A stretch of 64,000 nt of DNA from assembly GCF_036417845.1 (NCBI RefSeq), contig NC_090017.1:496001-560000 (forward strand), written 5' to 3'. This DNA comes from Apteryx mantelli (Eukaryota > Chordata > Aves > Apterygiformes > Apterygidae). The position numbers and the translations under genes are program-made. Of this stretch, positions 10,201 through 21,047 are shown one piece after another (the stretch's first letter is position 1; every line of letters begins with the position of its first letter). The notes beneath the pieces were generated by a model that made no database searches, was not told the origin of the DNA, and saw nothing but the letters and a program-made list of their open reading frames with translations.

Positions 10201-13200
10201 GGGGGGCTGGGGCAGCCCTGAGGGGGCCAGGGCAGCCCTGGGGGAGGGGTTCTGGGGGGCCAGGGCAGCCCCCGGGAGGGTTCTAGGGGGGCTGGAGCAG
10301 CCCCGGGGGGGGGGTCCTGGGGGGCTGGGGCAGCCCTGGGGGGGTTCTGGGGGGGCCGGGGCAGCCCCGGGGGGGTTCTGGGGGTCCTAGGCAGTACCGA
10401 GGGGCTGGGGCAGCCCTGGGGGGGTTCTGGGGGGCTGGGGCAGCCCTGAGGGGGCCAGGGCAGCCCTGGGGGGGGTCCTAGGGGGGCCGGGGCAGCCCCG
10501 GGGGGGTTCTGGGGGTCCTAGGGCAGTACCGAGGGGGCTGGGGCAGCCCTGGGGGGGTCCTGGGGGTCCTGGGGCAGCCCCAGGGGGGTTCTGGGGTGCC
10601 GGGGCAGCCCCGGGGGGGGCACTGACGCCGTTCCCCCGTCCCCCCCGCCGCCGCCGGGGCAGCTGGCGTGCGAGTGCTACGCGCTGCTGCCCTCGCTGGG
10701 CCGGGGCTTCTCGCAGGGGCTGCGGCACACGGAGTGCTGGAACCAGGAGGTGCAGGGGCTGCTGGCCACGCTGCACGGGCTGCTGGGCGCCCTCTTCGAG
10801 GGCAGCGAGACCGGTGCGCCGGGGGGGGGGGGCGGTTCGGGGGGGCGCGCCGGGGCGCACGGGCCCCCGGGGGTGGTCTGGAGGGGGGCGGTTGGGCTGC
10901 CGGGGGGGGCACTGGGGGGGTGCTGGACCACCTTGGGGTGGTTTCTGGGGTGCTGGGGGGTGGTTGGGCTGCTGTGGGGTTGTTTGGGGGGCGCTGGGGG
11001 GTGCTGGACCACCATGGGGTGGTTTGGGGGGCGCTGGGGGGTGGTTGGGCTGCCGTGGGGGGCACTGGGGGGGTGCTGGACCACCTTGGGGTGGTTTGGG
11101 GGGGTGCTGGGGGGTGGTTGGGCTGCCGTGAGGGGGCACTGGGGGGGTGCTGGACCACCTTGGGGTGGTTTGGGGGGTGCTGGGGGGTGGTTGGGCTGCC
11201 ATGGGGTGGTTTGGGGGCACTGGGGGGTATTTGGGCCACTGTGGGGGGACTTGGGAGGGCTGGACCCCGAGGGGTGTTTTTGGGGGCACAGGGGGGTGGC
11301 TGGACCACCGTGGGGTGGCTTGGGGGGCTCAGGGGGGGTAGGGGGGATAGATGGACCCTGAGAGGTGCTTTTGGGGGGGCTCTGGGGTGGATGTACCCCA
11401 AAGGAGAGATTTGGGGGGCACGGGGGGGGGAAGACTGCCGCGGGGGGGGTTGGGGGGGACCTTAAGGGGTGTTTCGGGATGGGACCTGGGGGGTGCTGGG
11501 GCTGGAGAGGCCCTGAGGGGTGCTGGGGGGGGGGAGGCACGGGGGCGGTTGGACCCCGAGGGCCGTTTTGGGGGGCAGGGGGGGCTCCAGGGGGGGCCTG
11601 GATGGACTCAACCCGGGCGCTGACTCTGCCCCCCCTTCTCCCCCCCCCCCCCCCCCCCCCCGCAGACCCCCTGCCCTACGAGGGGCCGGGGGTGGAAATG
11701 CTGCTCCCGACCCCCCAGGACGGAGACACCGGCTTCGTCCTCACCGTGCACAACCGCTTCTCGGGGCTGGCCCGGGTGCTCCAGCTCCTGCTCAGGTACG
11801 GACCCCCCCTCCGGACACCCCCCCAGACCCCTAACCGCGTCCCCTGGACCCTCACACCCCCCCCCAAAAAAAAAAAACTCCCTTGCAGCAAGGACTTCGT
11901 GGCCCCCGTCACCGTCCCCGTCCAGGACATCTTGGACCTCGTCTGCCGGGCGCTGAACGTCACCAGCAAAAACATCGTGAGCGGCGGCGGTGGGGGGACG
12001 GTCCCCAAACCCACCCCCCCCCACACCCCGGGTGGGGGCTTTCGCGCTGCGTGTGGGGCACGGGGGGGTGGGGGGGGAGACCCCATCTCAACCCGGCCCC
12101 GTCTCCCCCAGAACTGGTTTGGGGACGGTCCCCTGAAGATGCTGCTGCTGCCCTCCGTCCACCTGGACATGCTGGACGTGCTGTCGGCCCTCATCCTGGC
12201 GTGAGTACTGGGAGGGAACTGGGGACGCTGGGGGTGTTACTGGGAGGCTCCTGGGGTCGCTGAGACGCTGGTGCTGCGCTGGAAGGGACTGGGGGCTCTT
12301 GGGGGGAGCTGGGGACACCAGGGCTGCGCTGGGAGGCAACTGGGGACGCTGGGAGGCAACTGGGGGCGTGCGAGGGGCAACTGGAGCATACGGGGAGGGA
12401 ATGGGACGTACTGGGAGAAAACTGGGGGCTCTTAGGTTATGGAAATAGTGGGGCTATGCTAGGGGGGGAACTGGGGTGTACTGGGAGGAAAATGGGGGCT
12501 CTGGGGGGAAAATGGGCACAGTGGGAGGGAGTTGAGCTGCGCAAGGGGGAACTGGGGCTGTGCTGGGAGGGCAGCGGGGGCTCTTGCGGGGTGCTGGGCG
12601 TTTTTGGGGTGCTGGGAGGGAACTGGGGGCTTTTGTGGGGCGCTGGGGGCGTTTGCGGGGCGCTGGGAGGGCAGCGGGGGCTCTTGCGGGGTGCTGGGGG
12701 TGTTTTGGGGCGCTGGGAGGGCAGCGGGGGCTCTTGCGGGGTGCTGGGGGCGTTTGCGGGGCGCTGGGAGGGCAGCGGGGGCTCTTGCGGGGTGCTGGGG
12801 GCGTTTTTGGGTGCTGGAGGGCAGCGGGGGCTCTTGCGGGGTGCTGGGGGCGTTTGCGGGGCGCTGGGAGGGCAGCGGGGGCTCTTGCGGGGTGCTGGGG
12901 GCGTTTTTGGGGTGCTGGGAGGGCAGCGGGGGCTCTTGCGGGGTGCTGGGGGCGTTTGCGGGGCGCTGGGAGGGCAGCGGGGCTCTTGCGGGGTGCTGGG
13001 GGCGTTTGCGGGGCGCTGGGAGGGCAGCGGGGGCTCTTGCGGGGTGCTGGGGGCGTTTTTGGGGCGCTGGGAGGGCAGCGGGGGCTCTTGCGGGTGCTGG
13101 GGGCGTTTTGGGGTGCTGGGAGGGCAGCGGGGGCTCTTGCGGGGTGCTGGGGGCGTTTGCGGGGCGCTGGGAGGCAGCGGGGGCTCTTGCGGGGTGCTGG

Positions 13201-16200
13201 GGCGTTTTTTGGGGCGCTGGGAGGGCAGCGGGGGCTCTTGCGGGGTGCTGGGGGCGTTTTTGAGGTGCTGGGAGGGCAGCGGGGGCTCTTGCAGGGTGCT
13301 GGGGGCGTTTGCGGGGCGCTGGAGGGCAGCGGGGGCTCTTGCGGGGTGCTGGGGCGTTTTGGGGTGCTGGGAGGGCAGCGGGGGCTCTTGCAGGGTGCTG
13401 GGGGCGTTTTGGGTGCTGGGAGAGCAGCGGGGGCTCTTGCGGGGTGCTGGGGGCGTTTGCGGGGCGCTGGGAGGGCAGCGGGGGCTCTTGCAGGGTGCTG
13501 GGGGCGTTTTTGGGGTGCTGGGAGGGCAGCGGGGGCTCTGCGGGGTGCTGGGGGCGTTTGCGGGGTGCTGGGAGGGCAGCGGGGCTCTTGCGGGGTGCTG
13601 GGGGTGTTTTGGGGCGCTGGGAGGGCAGCGGGGGCTCTTGCGGGGTGCTGGGGGCGTTTGTGGGGTGCTGGGAGGGCAGCGGGGGCTCTTGCGGGGTGCT
13701 GGGGGCGTTTGCGGGGCGCTGGGAGGGCAGCGGGGGCTCTTGCAGGGTGCTGGGGCGTTTTGGGGCGCTGGGAGGGCAGCGGGGGCTCTTGCGGGGTGCT
13801 GGGGGCGTTTGTGGGGCGCTGGGAGGGCAGCGGGGGCTCTTGCGGGGTGCTGGGGGCGTTTTGGGGCGCTGGGAGGGCAGCGGGGGCTCTTGCGGGGTGC
13901 TGGGGTGTTTGCGGGGCGCTGGGAGGGCAGCGGGGGCTCTTGCGGGGTGCTGGGGCGTTTTTGGGTGCTGGGAGGGCAGCGGGGGCTCTTGCGGGGTGCT
14001 GGGGGCGTTTTTGGGGTGCTGGGAGGGCAGCGGGGGCTCTTGCGGGGTGCTGGGGCGTTTTTGGGGTGCTGGGAGGGCAGCGGGGGCTCTTGCGGGGTGC
14101 TGGGGGCGTTTGCAGGGTGCTGGGAGGGCAGCGGGGGCTCTTGCGGGGTGCTGGGGCGTTTGCGGGGTGCTGGGAGGGCAGCGGGGGCTCTTGCGGGGTG
14201 CTGGGGGTGTTTTGGGGCGCTGGGAGGGCAGCAGGGGCTCTTGCGGGGTGCTGGGGGCGTTTTGGGGCGCTGGGAGGGCAGCGGGGGCTCTTGCGGGGTG
14301 CTGGGGGCGTTTTGGGCGCTGGGAGGGCAGCGGGGGCTCTTGCGGGGTGCTGGGGGTGTTTGCGGGGCGCTGGGAGGGCAGCGGGGGCTCTTGCGGGGTG
14401 CTGGGGGCGTTTTTGGGGTGCTGGGAGGGCAGCGGGGGCTCTTGCGGGGTGCTGGGGGCGTTTTTGGGGTGCTGGAGGGCAGCGGGGGCTCTTGCGGGGT
14501 GCTGGGGGCGTTTTTGGGGTGCTGGGAGGGCAGCGGGGGCTCTTGCGGGTGCTGGGGGCGTTTGCAGGGTGCTGGGAGGGCAGCGGGGGCTCTTGCGGGG
14601 TGCTGGGGGCGTTTGCGGGGTGCTGGGAGGGCAGCGGGGGCTCTTGCGGGGTGCTGGGGGTGTTTTGGGGCGCTGGGAGGGCAGCAGGGGCTCTTGCGGG
14701 TGCTGGGGGCGTTTTGGGGCGCTGGGAGGGCAGCGGGGGCTCTTGCGGGGTGCTGGGGGCGTTTGCGGGGCGCTGGGAGGGCAGCGGGGGCTCTTGCGGG
14801 GTGCTGGGGGTGTTTGTGGGGTGCTGGGAGGGAAGTGGGGGCGTTTGTGGGGTGCTGGGGCGTTTGCGGGGCGCTGGGAGGGCAGCGGGGGCTCTTGCGG
14901 GGTGCTGGGGGCGTTTTTTGGGGTGCTGGGAGGCAGCGGGGCTCTTGCGGGGTGCTGGAGCCCCGGGGGGGCCACGGGCGCCCTGACGGCCCGGCGGCCC
15001 CCCAGGTGTGGGGCGCGCCTGGTGCGCTGGGGCAGCGTCCTGGGCCGCCTCTTCCGCAAGTGCTGAGCGCCTGGAGCGGCGCCCGCGAGGCCGCGCTGCC
15101 GGGGCAGGAGAAACCCTTCAGGTAGGGCCCGCGGGGGGGGGGGGGGCGACGGGGCTTTCGGGGTGCAGGGGGTCCCCCTATCTGTCCCATCGGTCCCAGG
15201 TTGACTGGGGGGACGCGCGGTGGTTTGGGGACACCGGGAGGTTTTGTGGACCCCGTGTTTGTCCAGGGCAGCTGCGGGGACACTGGGAGGTTTTGTGGAC
15301 CCCGTGTTTGTCCCAGGGCAGCTGCGGGGACACTGGGAGGTTTTGTGGACCCCGTGTTTGTCCCAGGGCAGCTGCGGGGACACTGGGAGGTTTTGTGGAC
15401 CCCGTGTTTGTCCCAGGGCAGCTGCGGGGACAATGGGAGGTTTTGGGGGTCCCTGTGCCCGTCCCAGGGCAGCTGTGGGGACACCGGGAGGTTTGTGGCC
15501 CCCGTGCCCATCCCAGGGCAGCCGGGGGGGGCCCGAGGACACCCCTGACACCTTGTCCCCCCCCCAGCGCGGTGCGCACACCGTCTCTACGAGGTGCTGG
15601 AGCTGTGGGTGGAGGTGGCGGGCGCCTCCTCGGGGGTCCTGCAGGGTCCCGGCCACCCCAACGAGGTGCTCCTGGCCCATCTGCTCAGCGACATCACCCC
15701 CCCGCCGAGGGCGTCAAGGTGAGACCCCGCCAGGGACACCCTGGCCCCCTTCCTGCCCCCCTGGTCCGTCCGTCCCCCCCCCAGCACCCCCTTTTATTCC
15801 TCTCTTTCCTTCTTTCCGCCAGTTGAAACAGGACCCGAAGCCCAGCGCCCCGAAAAGACCCAAACTGGGCGACGGGGCGGACGCCCCAGTCCTGCACCGC
15901 AAGCTGGAGCCTGCCGCCAACAGCGACGTTGAGGTGGGGGGGTCCCGGGGGGGGGGAACCCCACTTCTGGGGCTGATCTGGGGGTCCCGGGGGGGGAACC
16001 CCATTCTGGGGCTGATCTGGGCGTCCCAGGGGAGCTAAACCCCACTTCTGGGGCTGATCTGGGGGTCCTGGGGGGGATAAACCCCATTTCTGAGGCTGAT
16101 CTGGGGGTCCCGGGGGAGCTAAACCCCATCTCTGGGGGTGATTTAGGGGTTGCAGGGGCTAAACCCCATCCCTGGACCTGTTCTGGGGGTCACGAGGTGC

Positions 16201-19200
16201 TAAACCCGACATCTGGGGGTCCTGGGGGGGCTAAACCCCATCTCTGGGGGCTGATCTGGGGGTTGCAGGGTCTAAACCCCCTCCCTGGGGCTGATCTGGG
16301 GGTCCTGGCGGGGGCTAAACCCCTCCCTGGGGCTGATCTGGGCGTTCTGGGGGGGGCTAAACCTCATCCCTGGGGCTGATCTGGGGGTTCTGGGGGGGCT
16401 AAACCCCATCGCTGGGGCTGATTTGGGGGTTCTGGGGGGGGCTAAACCCCATCGCTGGGGCTGATTTGGGGGTTCTGGGGGGGCTAAACCCCATTTCTGA
16501 GGTGGATCTGGGGATTCTGGTGGAATTAAACCCCGTCTCTGGGGGCTGATCTGGGGTTTGGGGGGGGGGCTATACCCCTCCTAGGGGCCTCTACCCGTCG
16601 TTGCCCCCCACCCGTGACTCCCGTTGCTGTTGTGGGGGTACAGGGGCCCCCCGACGGCCCCGTTGCTGACCCCGTCCCCCCCCCCAGCGCTGCGCCGAGC
16701 CATCCTGACCGGGGGGCCGCTGATCAAGGAGGAGACGCACCGGGTAAGAGGGCAGCGGGGTGGGGGGGCTCCGTGGGGCAGATCAGGGACGGGGGGGGGC
16801 AGGCGCTGGGGGAGAAGGGGGGGTCGCTGGGGGGCAGGTAATGGGGGTCTCTGCGAGTCTGGGGCAGAAAACGGAGCCTTTATAGAAGAAGGAGAAGTAT
16901 TGGGGTTGGGGGGGGGCAGGTAATGGAGTCTGTGGGGCTGGGGCAGGTGTGGGGGGCTTGGGGGCAGGTAACGGGGGTCCCCGTGGGGCTGGGGCAGGTA
17001 TTGGGGGATTGGGGAAGGTATGAAGGGCCTGGGGGGCAGGTAACGGGTGTCTGGGGCAGGTAACGGGGGTCTGTGGGTCTGGGGCAGGTAGTGGGAGCAG
17101 GTAATGGGAATCTGGGGCAGAAATGGGGGGCCTGGGGGGCAGGTAATGGGTGTCCCCCTGAGGCCGGGCTGTGGGGGGGGGGCCGTGCCCCATCGCTGCC
17201 CCCCCTTAACGCCTCCCCCCCCCCCCCCCCCAAATGGCAGCGGCTGCAGGAGCTGGTGGTGCCGCTGCTGCTGCGGCTGCCGCAGGCCGAGGGCCCCCCC
17301 CGGCGCCGCCGGCCCCCCCCGGCACCCCCTACGCCAGCCCCCCCTGCCGCGCCGCCCTCTACCAGCTCCTGCTGGCCCTGGTGCTGGCCCCCGCCCCCGC
17401 CGGGGCCCCCCCCCTGCACTGCGCCCTGCGGGCTTTCGGCCAGGGCCAGCGCGACCCGGCCCTCCAGGTGAGCGGGGCGGGGGTTTTTTTGGGGGGGGGG
17501 GGGGGGACACACACACACGGGCCCCCGTCTTCCCTAGGGACCCCCCGTCCCGCAGCCGGGACCCTCAGGGGCTCCTGACCCCCCCATCCCACACCCAAGA
17601 CCCCTTTGGGACCCCCCCGTCCTGCAGCCAGGACCTTCAGGGGCTCCCGACCCCCCCCATCCCACACCCAGGACCCCTTTGGGACCCCCCCATCCCACAG
17701 CCGGGACCCTCAGGGGCTCCCGACCCCCCCATCCCACACCCAGGACCCCCTTGGGACCCCCCCCGTCCCACAGCTGGGACCCCCAGGACCCCCCCAAATC
17801 CCCTGAGCCCTCTGACCCCCCAGCTGGGACCCCCCCAGGGACCCCCCCATCCCACAGCCAGGAGCTTCAGGGGCTCCCGACCCCCCCGTCCCACACCCAG
17901 GACCCCCTTGGGACCCCCAAAATCCCCTGAGCCCTCTGACCCCCAGCTGGGACCCCCCCAGGGACCCCCCCGTCCTGCAGCTGGGACCCTCAGGGGCTCC
18001 CGACCCCCCCATCCTTCACCCAGGACCCCTTTGGGACCCCCCCCGTCCCACAGCCGGGACCCTCGGGGGCTCCCGACCCCCCCCCCCCCATCCTGCAGCT
18101 GGGACCCCCCAGGGACCCCCAAAATCCCTTCAGCCCTCTGACCCCCCAGCTGGGACCCCCCAGGGACCCCCCCCCATCCCACAGCCGGGACCCTCGGGGG
18201 CTCCCGACCCCCCATCCTACACTCAGGACCCCTTTGGGACCCCCCCCATCCCGCAGCTGGGACCCTCAGGGGCTCCGACCCCCCATCCACAACCAGGACC
18301 CCCAGGGACCCCCAAAATCCCCTGAGTCCTCCACCCCACAGCTGGGACCCCCCAAGTGACCCCCAGGGACCCCCCTATCCCACAGCTGGGACCTTTGGGG
18401 GCCCCCCCCATCCTCTAGGACCCCCCAAGTCCCCCAGGACCCCCCCCCATCCCACAGCTGGGACCCCCCCAAAATCGCCACTGGGGACGGCCCTTTCTCA
18501 CAGCTGGTCCCCCCAGGACCCCTAATCCCCCTGGGACCCCCCCCCCACAGCCAGGATATAGGACCAGGGGTCCCCCCCCAATCTCGCATGGAGTTGGGGG
18601 TTCCCCCCCCCCCACCGTGACACCCCCAATAACCCCCCACCCTCCGCCCCCCCCCCCCGCAGGTCTCCTCCATCTGCACCGAAGCCCTGGTGGTGGCGAA
18701 CGCCCTGGCCCGGCCCTGGGTGCCCCCCCCTGCACCCCACGGCGGCCCCGGGGGCCCCCCCCGGAACCTCCCGCCCCCCCTTTCCGCCAGCCGCCCGCCC
18801 CCCCCCGGCTTTCCCGGGAGCCCCCCGGGGGGGCCCCCCCCCACCTCCGCCGCCTCCGCCGCCTCCGCCAACCCGCTGGGGCCCCCCCCGGCTGCCGCCG
18901 CTGGCGGAGGAGCCCCCCGGGGACGGGCCGCCGCTGCCCCCCCTGGGGCAGCCCCCCGCCGCGGCGGGGGGCCGAGGAGGAGGAGGAGGAGGAGGAGGAG
19001 GAGGAAGAGGCCGGGGGGGCCCCGCCGGGCGGGGGGGGGGCGTCCGCGGCGCCCCGTTTTCGTGCACTACGACAAGGAGGAGCCGTCGGACGTGGAGATC
19101 TCGCTGGAGAGCGACTCGGACGACAGCGTGGTCATCGTCCCCAAGCGGGGGGGGCCCCCCGCTTCGCCCCCGCCCGCCCCGGGACCCAAACCGGGGGGGG

Positions 19201-20527
19201 TCCCCCTGCTGCTGCCGCCGCCCCCACGCTGCCGCCGCCCCCCGCTGCCCCCCCCTGCCGCCCCTGCCCGCCGCAGCCCCCCCCCCGCCGTCTCCCCGCC
19301 GCTGCTGGCGCCCCCCGAACCCGCCGAGGAGCCGGGGCCCCCTCCCTGGCGCTGCCGCCGCCGCCCCCCCCACCGCCGCCCCCCGTTCGCCCCCCCCGTC
19401 GCCCCCCCGGAGCTGCCGGGGATCCCCGGCGAGCCCGACCCGGCCGTGATCAACATCAACAGCAGCGAGGAAGAGGAGGAGGAGGAGGAAGAGGAGGAGG
19501 AAGAAGAGGAGGAAGAGGAGTTCGGGGAGGAAGAGTTTCTTCGAGGAGGAGGAGAAGAGGAGGAGGAGGAGGAGTTCGACGAGGAGGAAGAGCTGGGCGA
19601 GGAGGAGTACGACGAGGATGAGGAGGAGTACGAGGAGGACGAGGGCCTCTCCGAGGAGGAGGAGGAAGAGGAGGAGGAAGGCGGCGGCAAGGGCGGGCAG
19701 CCCCTGGCGCTCCCCGAAGAGCCCCCGCCGCCCCCCGAGGACACGGGCGCCCTCGTCATGGAGGTGGACGAAGGCCACCCGCCCCCCCCCGCCCGAGGAG
19801 GGACGAGGACGACGAGGACGAGGACGAGGAGGACGTGGGGATGAAGGTCCCCCGGGAAGGGGGAGAGGAGGAGGAGGGGGAGCCCCCCCCGGAGGTCCCC
19901 GAGCCCCCCCCGCCCCTCCTGGAGCCCCCCGAGGTGACCCCCCCTGCCCTGGATGCGTCTCATCCCCCTCCGCACCCCGAAATCCTGGGGGGGGCCGGCA
20001 GCCCCCCCCCCAAGTGCCCCCACCAGGCTGGATAGAGGAGCCCCCGCCCCCCGCCGACAAGGGGGAGGGTGAGGGGCCGGGGGGCTTTTGGGGCGAGACT
20101 GGGGCAGTTTGGGGGTACTGGGGGGAGAATGGGGCAGTTTGGGGGGGGGTATTGGAGATAAATGGGGCAGTTTGGGGGGAGAGTGGGGCAGTTTGGGGCA
20201 AAGATGGGGCAGTTTGGCCATGGCGGGGTGGGGAATGGGGCAGGTTGGATGGTTTTGGGGTGAGAACAGGGCGGTTTGGGGCAAAGATGGGGCAGCCTGG
20301 GGGGTTTTGGGGTGAGAATGGGGCGGTTTGGGGGTATTGGTGGAAGATGGGGCAGCCTGGGGGGGGGTGGAGTGAGAATTGGGGCAACTTCGAGGGGAAA
20401 ATGGGGCAGTTTGGGGCCCCCCTGACCCTCTCTGCCCCCCCAGGAGCTGGACGAGACAGCGACCATGCTGGCAGACTTCATCGACTGCCCCCCGGACGAT
20501 GACAGGACCCCTGAAATGGCCCCGTGA
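7295..20527 (+). CDS. PELP1: PELP1 (proline-, glutamate- and leucine-rich protein 1), 5' end missing
   Basis: Nuclear scaffold of the rixosome (with TEX10, WDR18, LAS1L, SENP3), needed for 60S ribosome maturation, and a nuclear-receptor co-regulator. Fifteen exons: 7295-7400, 8173-8321, 9115-9186, 9352-9411, 10663-10813, 11666-11795, 11889-11976, 12112-12200, 15006-15121, 15568-15718, 15823-15933, 16688-16743, 17241-17467, 18663-20068, 20444-20527; about 1000 residues against 1130 in human. Landmarks are [11 protein letters not shown], the helical-repeat region with LxxLL-type motifs, [31 protein letters not shown], a long glutamate tract near 19465-19680, and the conserved end [11 protein letters not shown]. 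The first ~110 residues are absent and should lie beyond gap 1 as drawn (gap 2 after correction). At least seven single-base indels in G or C runs break the frame, e.g. CGCAAGTGCTG at 15057-15065 for CGCAAGGTGCTG, and runs in 8173-8321, 15568-15718, 17241-17467 and 18663-20068. Conservation continues in the shifted frames, so these are likely sequencing errors. Confidence 0.95.
7430..7920. repeat. GGGATNGGG-type repeat in PELP1 intron
   Basis: Degenerate units of GGGGCTGGGATAGGG and GGGGGCTCAGACAGGG fill most of the intron between exons 7295-7400 and 8173-8321. The strand is G-rich with strong G-quadruplex potential. Confidence 0.8.
8330..9060. repeat. Minisatellite in PELP1 intron
   Basis: Units near 120-150 bp contain GCACATGGGGAGCTGAGG, GGGGTCTGGGGGGG and CACAAGGGAAGCTGAGGG; about five copies lie between exons 8173-8321 and 9115-9186. 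Confidence 0.8.
9530..10620. repeat. Minisatellite in PELP1 intron
   Basis: Short units of GGGGCAGCCCTGGGGGGG and TTCTGGGGGTCCTAGGGCAG repeat across about 1.1 kb and occupy nearly the whole intron between exons 9352-9411 and 10663-10813. Confidence 0.85.
10870..11610. repeat. Minisatellite in PELP1 intron
   Basis: Units contain GGTGCTGGACCACCTTGGGG, TGGTTTGGGGGG and GTTGGGCTGCCGTGGGG, roughly 100 bp compound period, between exons 10663-10813 and 11666-11795. Confidence 0.8.
12545..14955. repeat. 51-bp minisatellite, about 47 copies, in PELP1 intron
   Basis: Highly regular array. Each unit reads GCAGCGGGGGCTCTTGCGGG, then GTGCTGGGGGCGTTT, then a variable TGCGGGGCGCTGGGAGG segment. Units are mostly 50-52 bp with slippage in the G and T runs. 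Because 51 is a multiple of 3, very long open frames (889 residues plus strand, 1073 minus strand) run across it; they are not genes. The array occupies about 86% of the intron between exons 12112-12200 and 15006-15121. Confidence 0.95.
15200..15525. repeat. 60-bp minisatellite in PELP1 intron
   Basis: About five copies of a 60-bp unit with GGGACACTGGGAGGTTTTGT and CCGTGTTTGTCCCAGGGCAG; the three central copies are nearly identical, which suggests recent expansion. Confidence 0.9.
15935..16565. repeat. Minisatellite in PELP1 intron
   Basis: Units near 50 bp contain GGGGCTGATCTGGGGGT and GGGGGCTAAACCCCAT; about twelve copies between exons 15823-15933 and 16688-16743. Confidence 0.85.
16795..17160. 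repeat. Donor-like minisatellite in PELP1 intron
   Basis: Short units each carry GGGCAGGTAA or a near variant; at least seven copies of CAGGTAA occur on the sense strand. CAG/GTAA is the consensus 5' splice site. The array lies between the real donor after 16743 and the acceptor before 17241. Confidence 0.85.
17560..18545. repeat. Acceptor-like minisatellite in PELP1 intron
   Basis: C-rich units contain CCCCATCCCACAGCTGGGAC and GACCCCTTTGGGACCCCCC. About ten copies of a pyrimidine tract followed by CCCACAG resemble 3' splice sites on the sense strand. They precede the true acceptor used at 18663. Confidence 0.85.
20080..20430. repeat. Minisatellite in last PELP1 intron
   Basis: Units of about 30 bp with GAATGGGGCAGTTTGGGG and TTTTGGGGTGAGAA; about ten copies between exons 18663-20068 and 20444-20527. 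Confidence 0.85.
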
Positions 20528-20633
20528 CCCACCAAAACGGCCCCCCAACCCCCCAAAACAACCCCGTGACTGACTCCCCAAAACGGCCCCTTTGCCCCCC
20601 CATACCCACAGCCCCCAACACAGCGAGACATGG

Positions 20634-20639
20634 AATAAA
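20634..20639 (+). terminator. PELP1 poly(A) signal
   Basis: AATAAA lies 107 bp after the PELP1 stop codon (TGA at 20525-20527), giving a short 3' UTR. Confidence 0.85.
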
Positions 20640-20764
20640 TCCCCCCCCCCATCCCGCTCTGGCTCCGTGTGTGTCTGTGGAGAGGGGGGGGAGTGAGTCC
20701 CCCCCCCCCCGCCATGGGCCAAGCCCCCCCGACGCCCGGGACCCCCAAGAAGGGAGGGGGCAGC

Positions 20765-21047
20765 GCTGGAACTACAACTCCCAGCACTCCCTGGGAGCTG
20801 CGGGCGAGCAGGGCGCGCTGCGAGTGACGCAATCAAGCAGCGCCCATTGGCGGAGGCGCTGTGGCACTACAGCTCCCAGCGTCCCGCTGGGGCCTGGCGC
20901 GCTGGGAGTGACGCAATCAAACAGCGCCCATTGGCGGAGGCGCTGTGGCACTACGACTCCCAGCGTCCCGCGGGGCCTGGCGCGCTGCGAGTGACGCCAT
21001 CAGCCGGTGCCGGTGCCCGCGGAGGGAGCCCGGTGCCGGTAGCCGCC
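20765..21047 (+). promoter_or_regulatory. SNAPC2 promoter with repeated ZNF143-like modules
   Basis: Three copies of a ZNF143/SBF-type motif: ACTACAACTCCCAGCA (20771-20786), ACTACAGCTCCCAGC (20866-20880) and ACTACGACTCCCAGCG (20950-20965). Between them a block of about 84 bp is duplicated, with TGACGCAATCAA, an inverted CCAAT box (ATTGG at 20846-20850 and 20930-20934) and GCGGAGGCGCTGTGGC. The modules end about 80 bp before the SNAPC2 ATG. ZNF143 (STAF) is the established activator of snRNA and many housekeeping promoters. Confidence 0.8.

Noticed and set aside
12437-15680. Open frames of about 800-1070 residues on both strands
   Set aside because: They run through the 51-bp PELP1 intron minisatellite. 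The unit length is a multiple of three, so a stop-free unit stays open for the whole array; no conserved protein is encoded.
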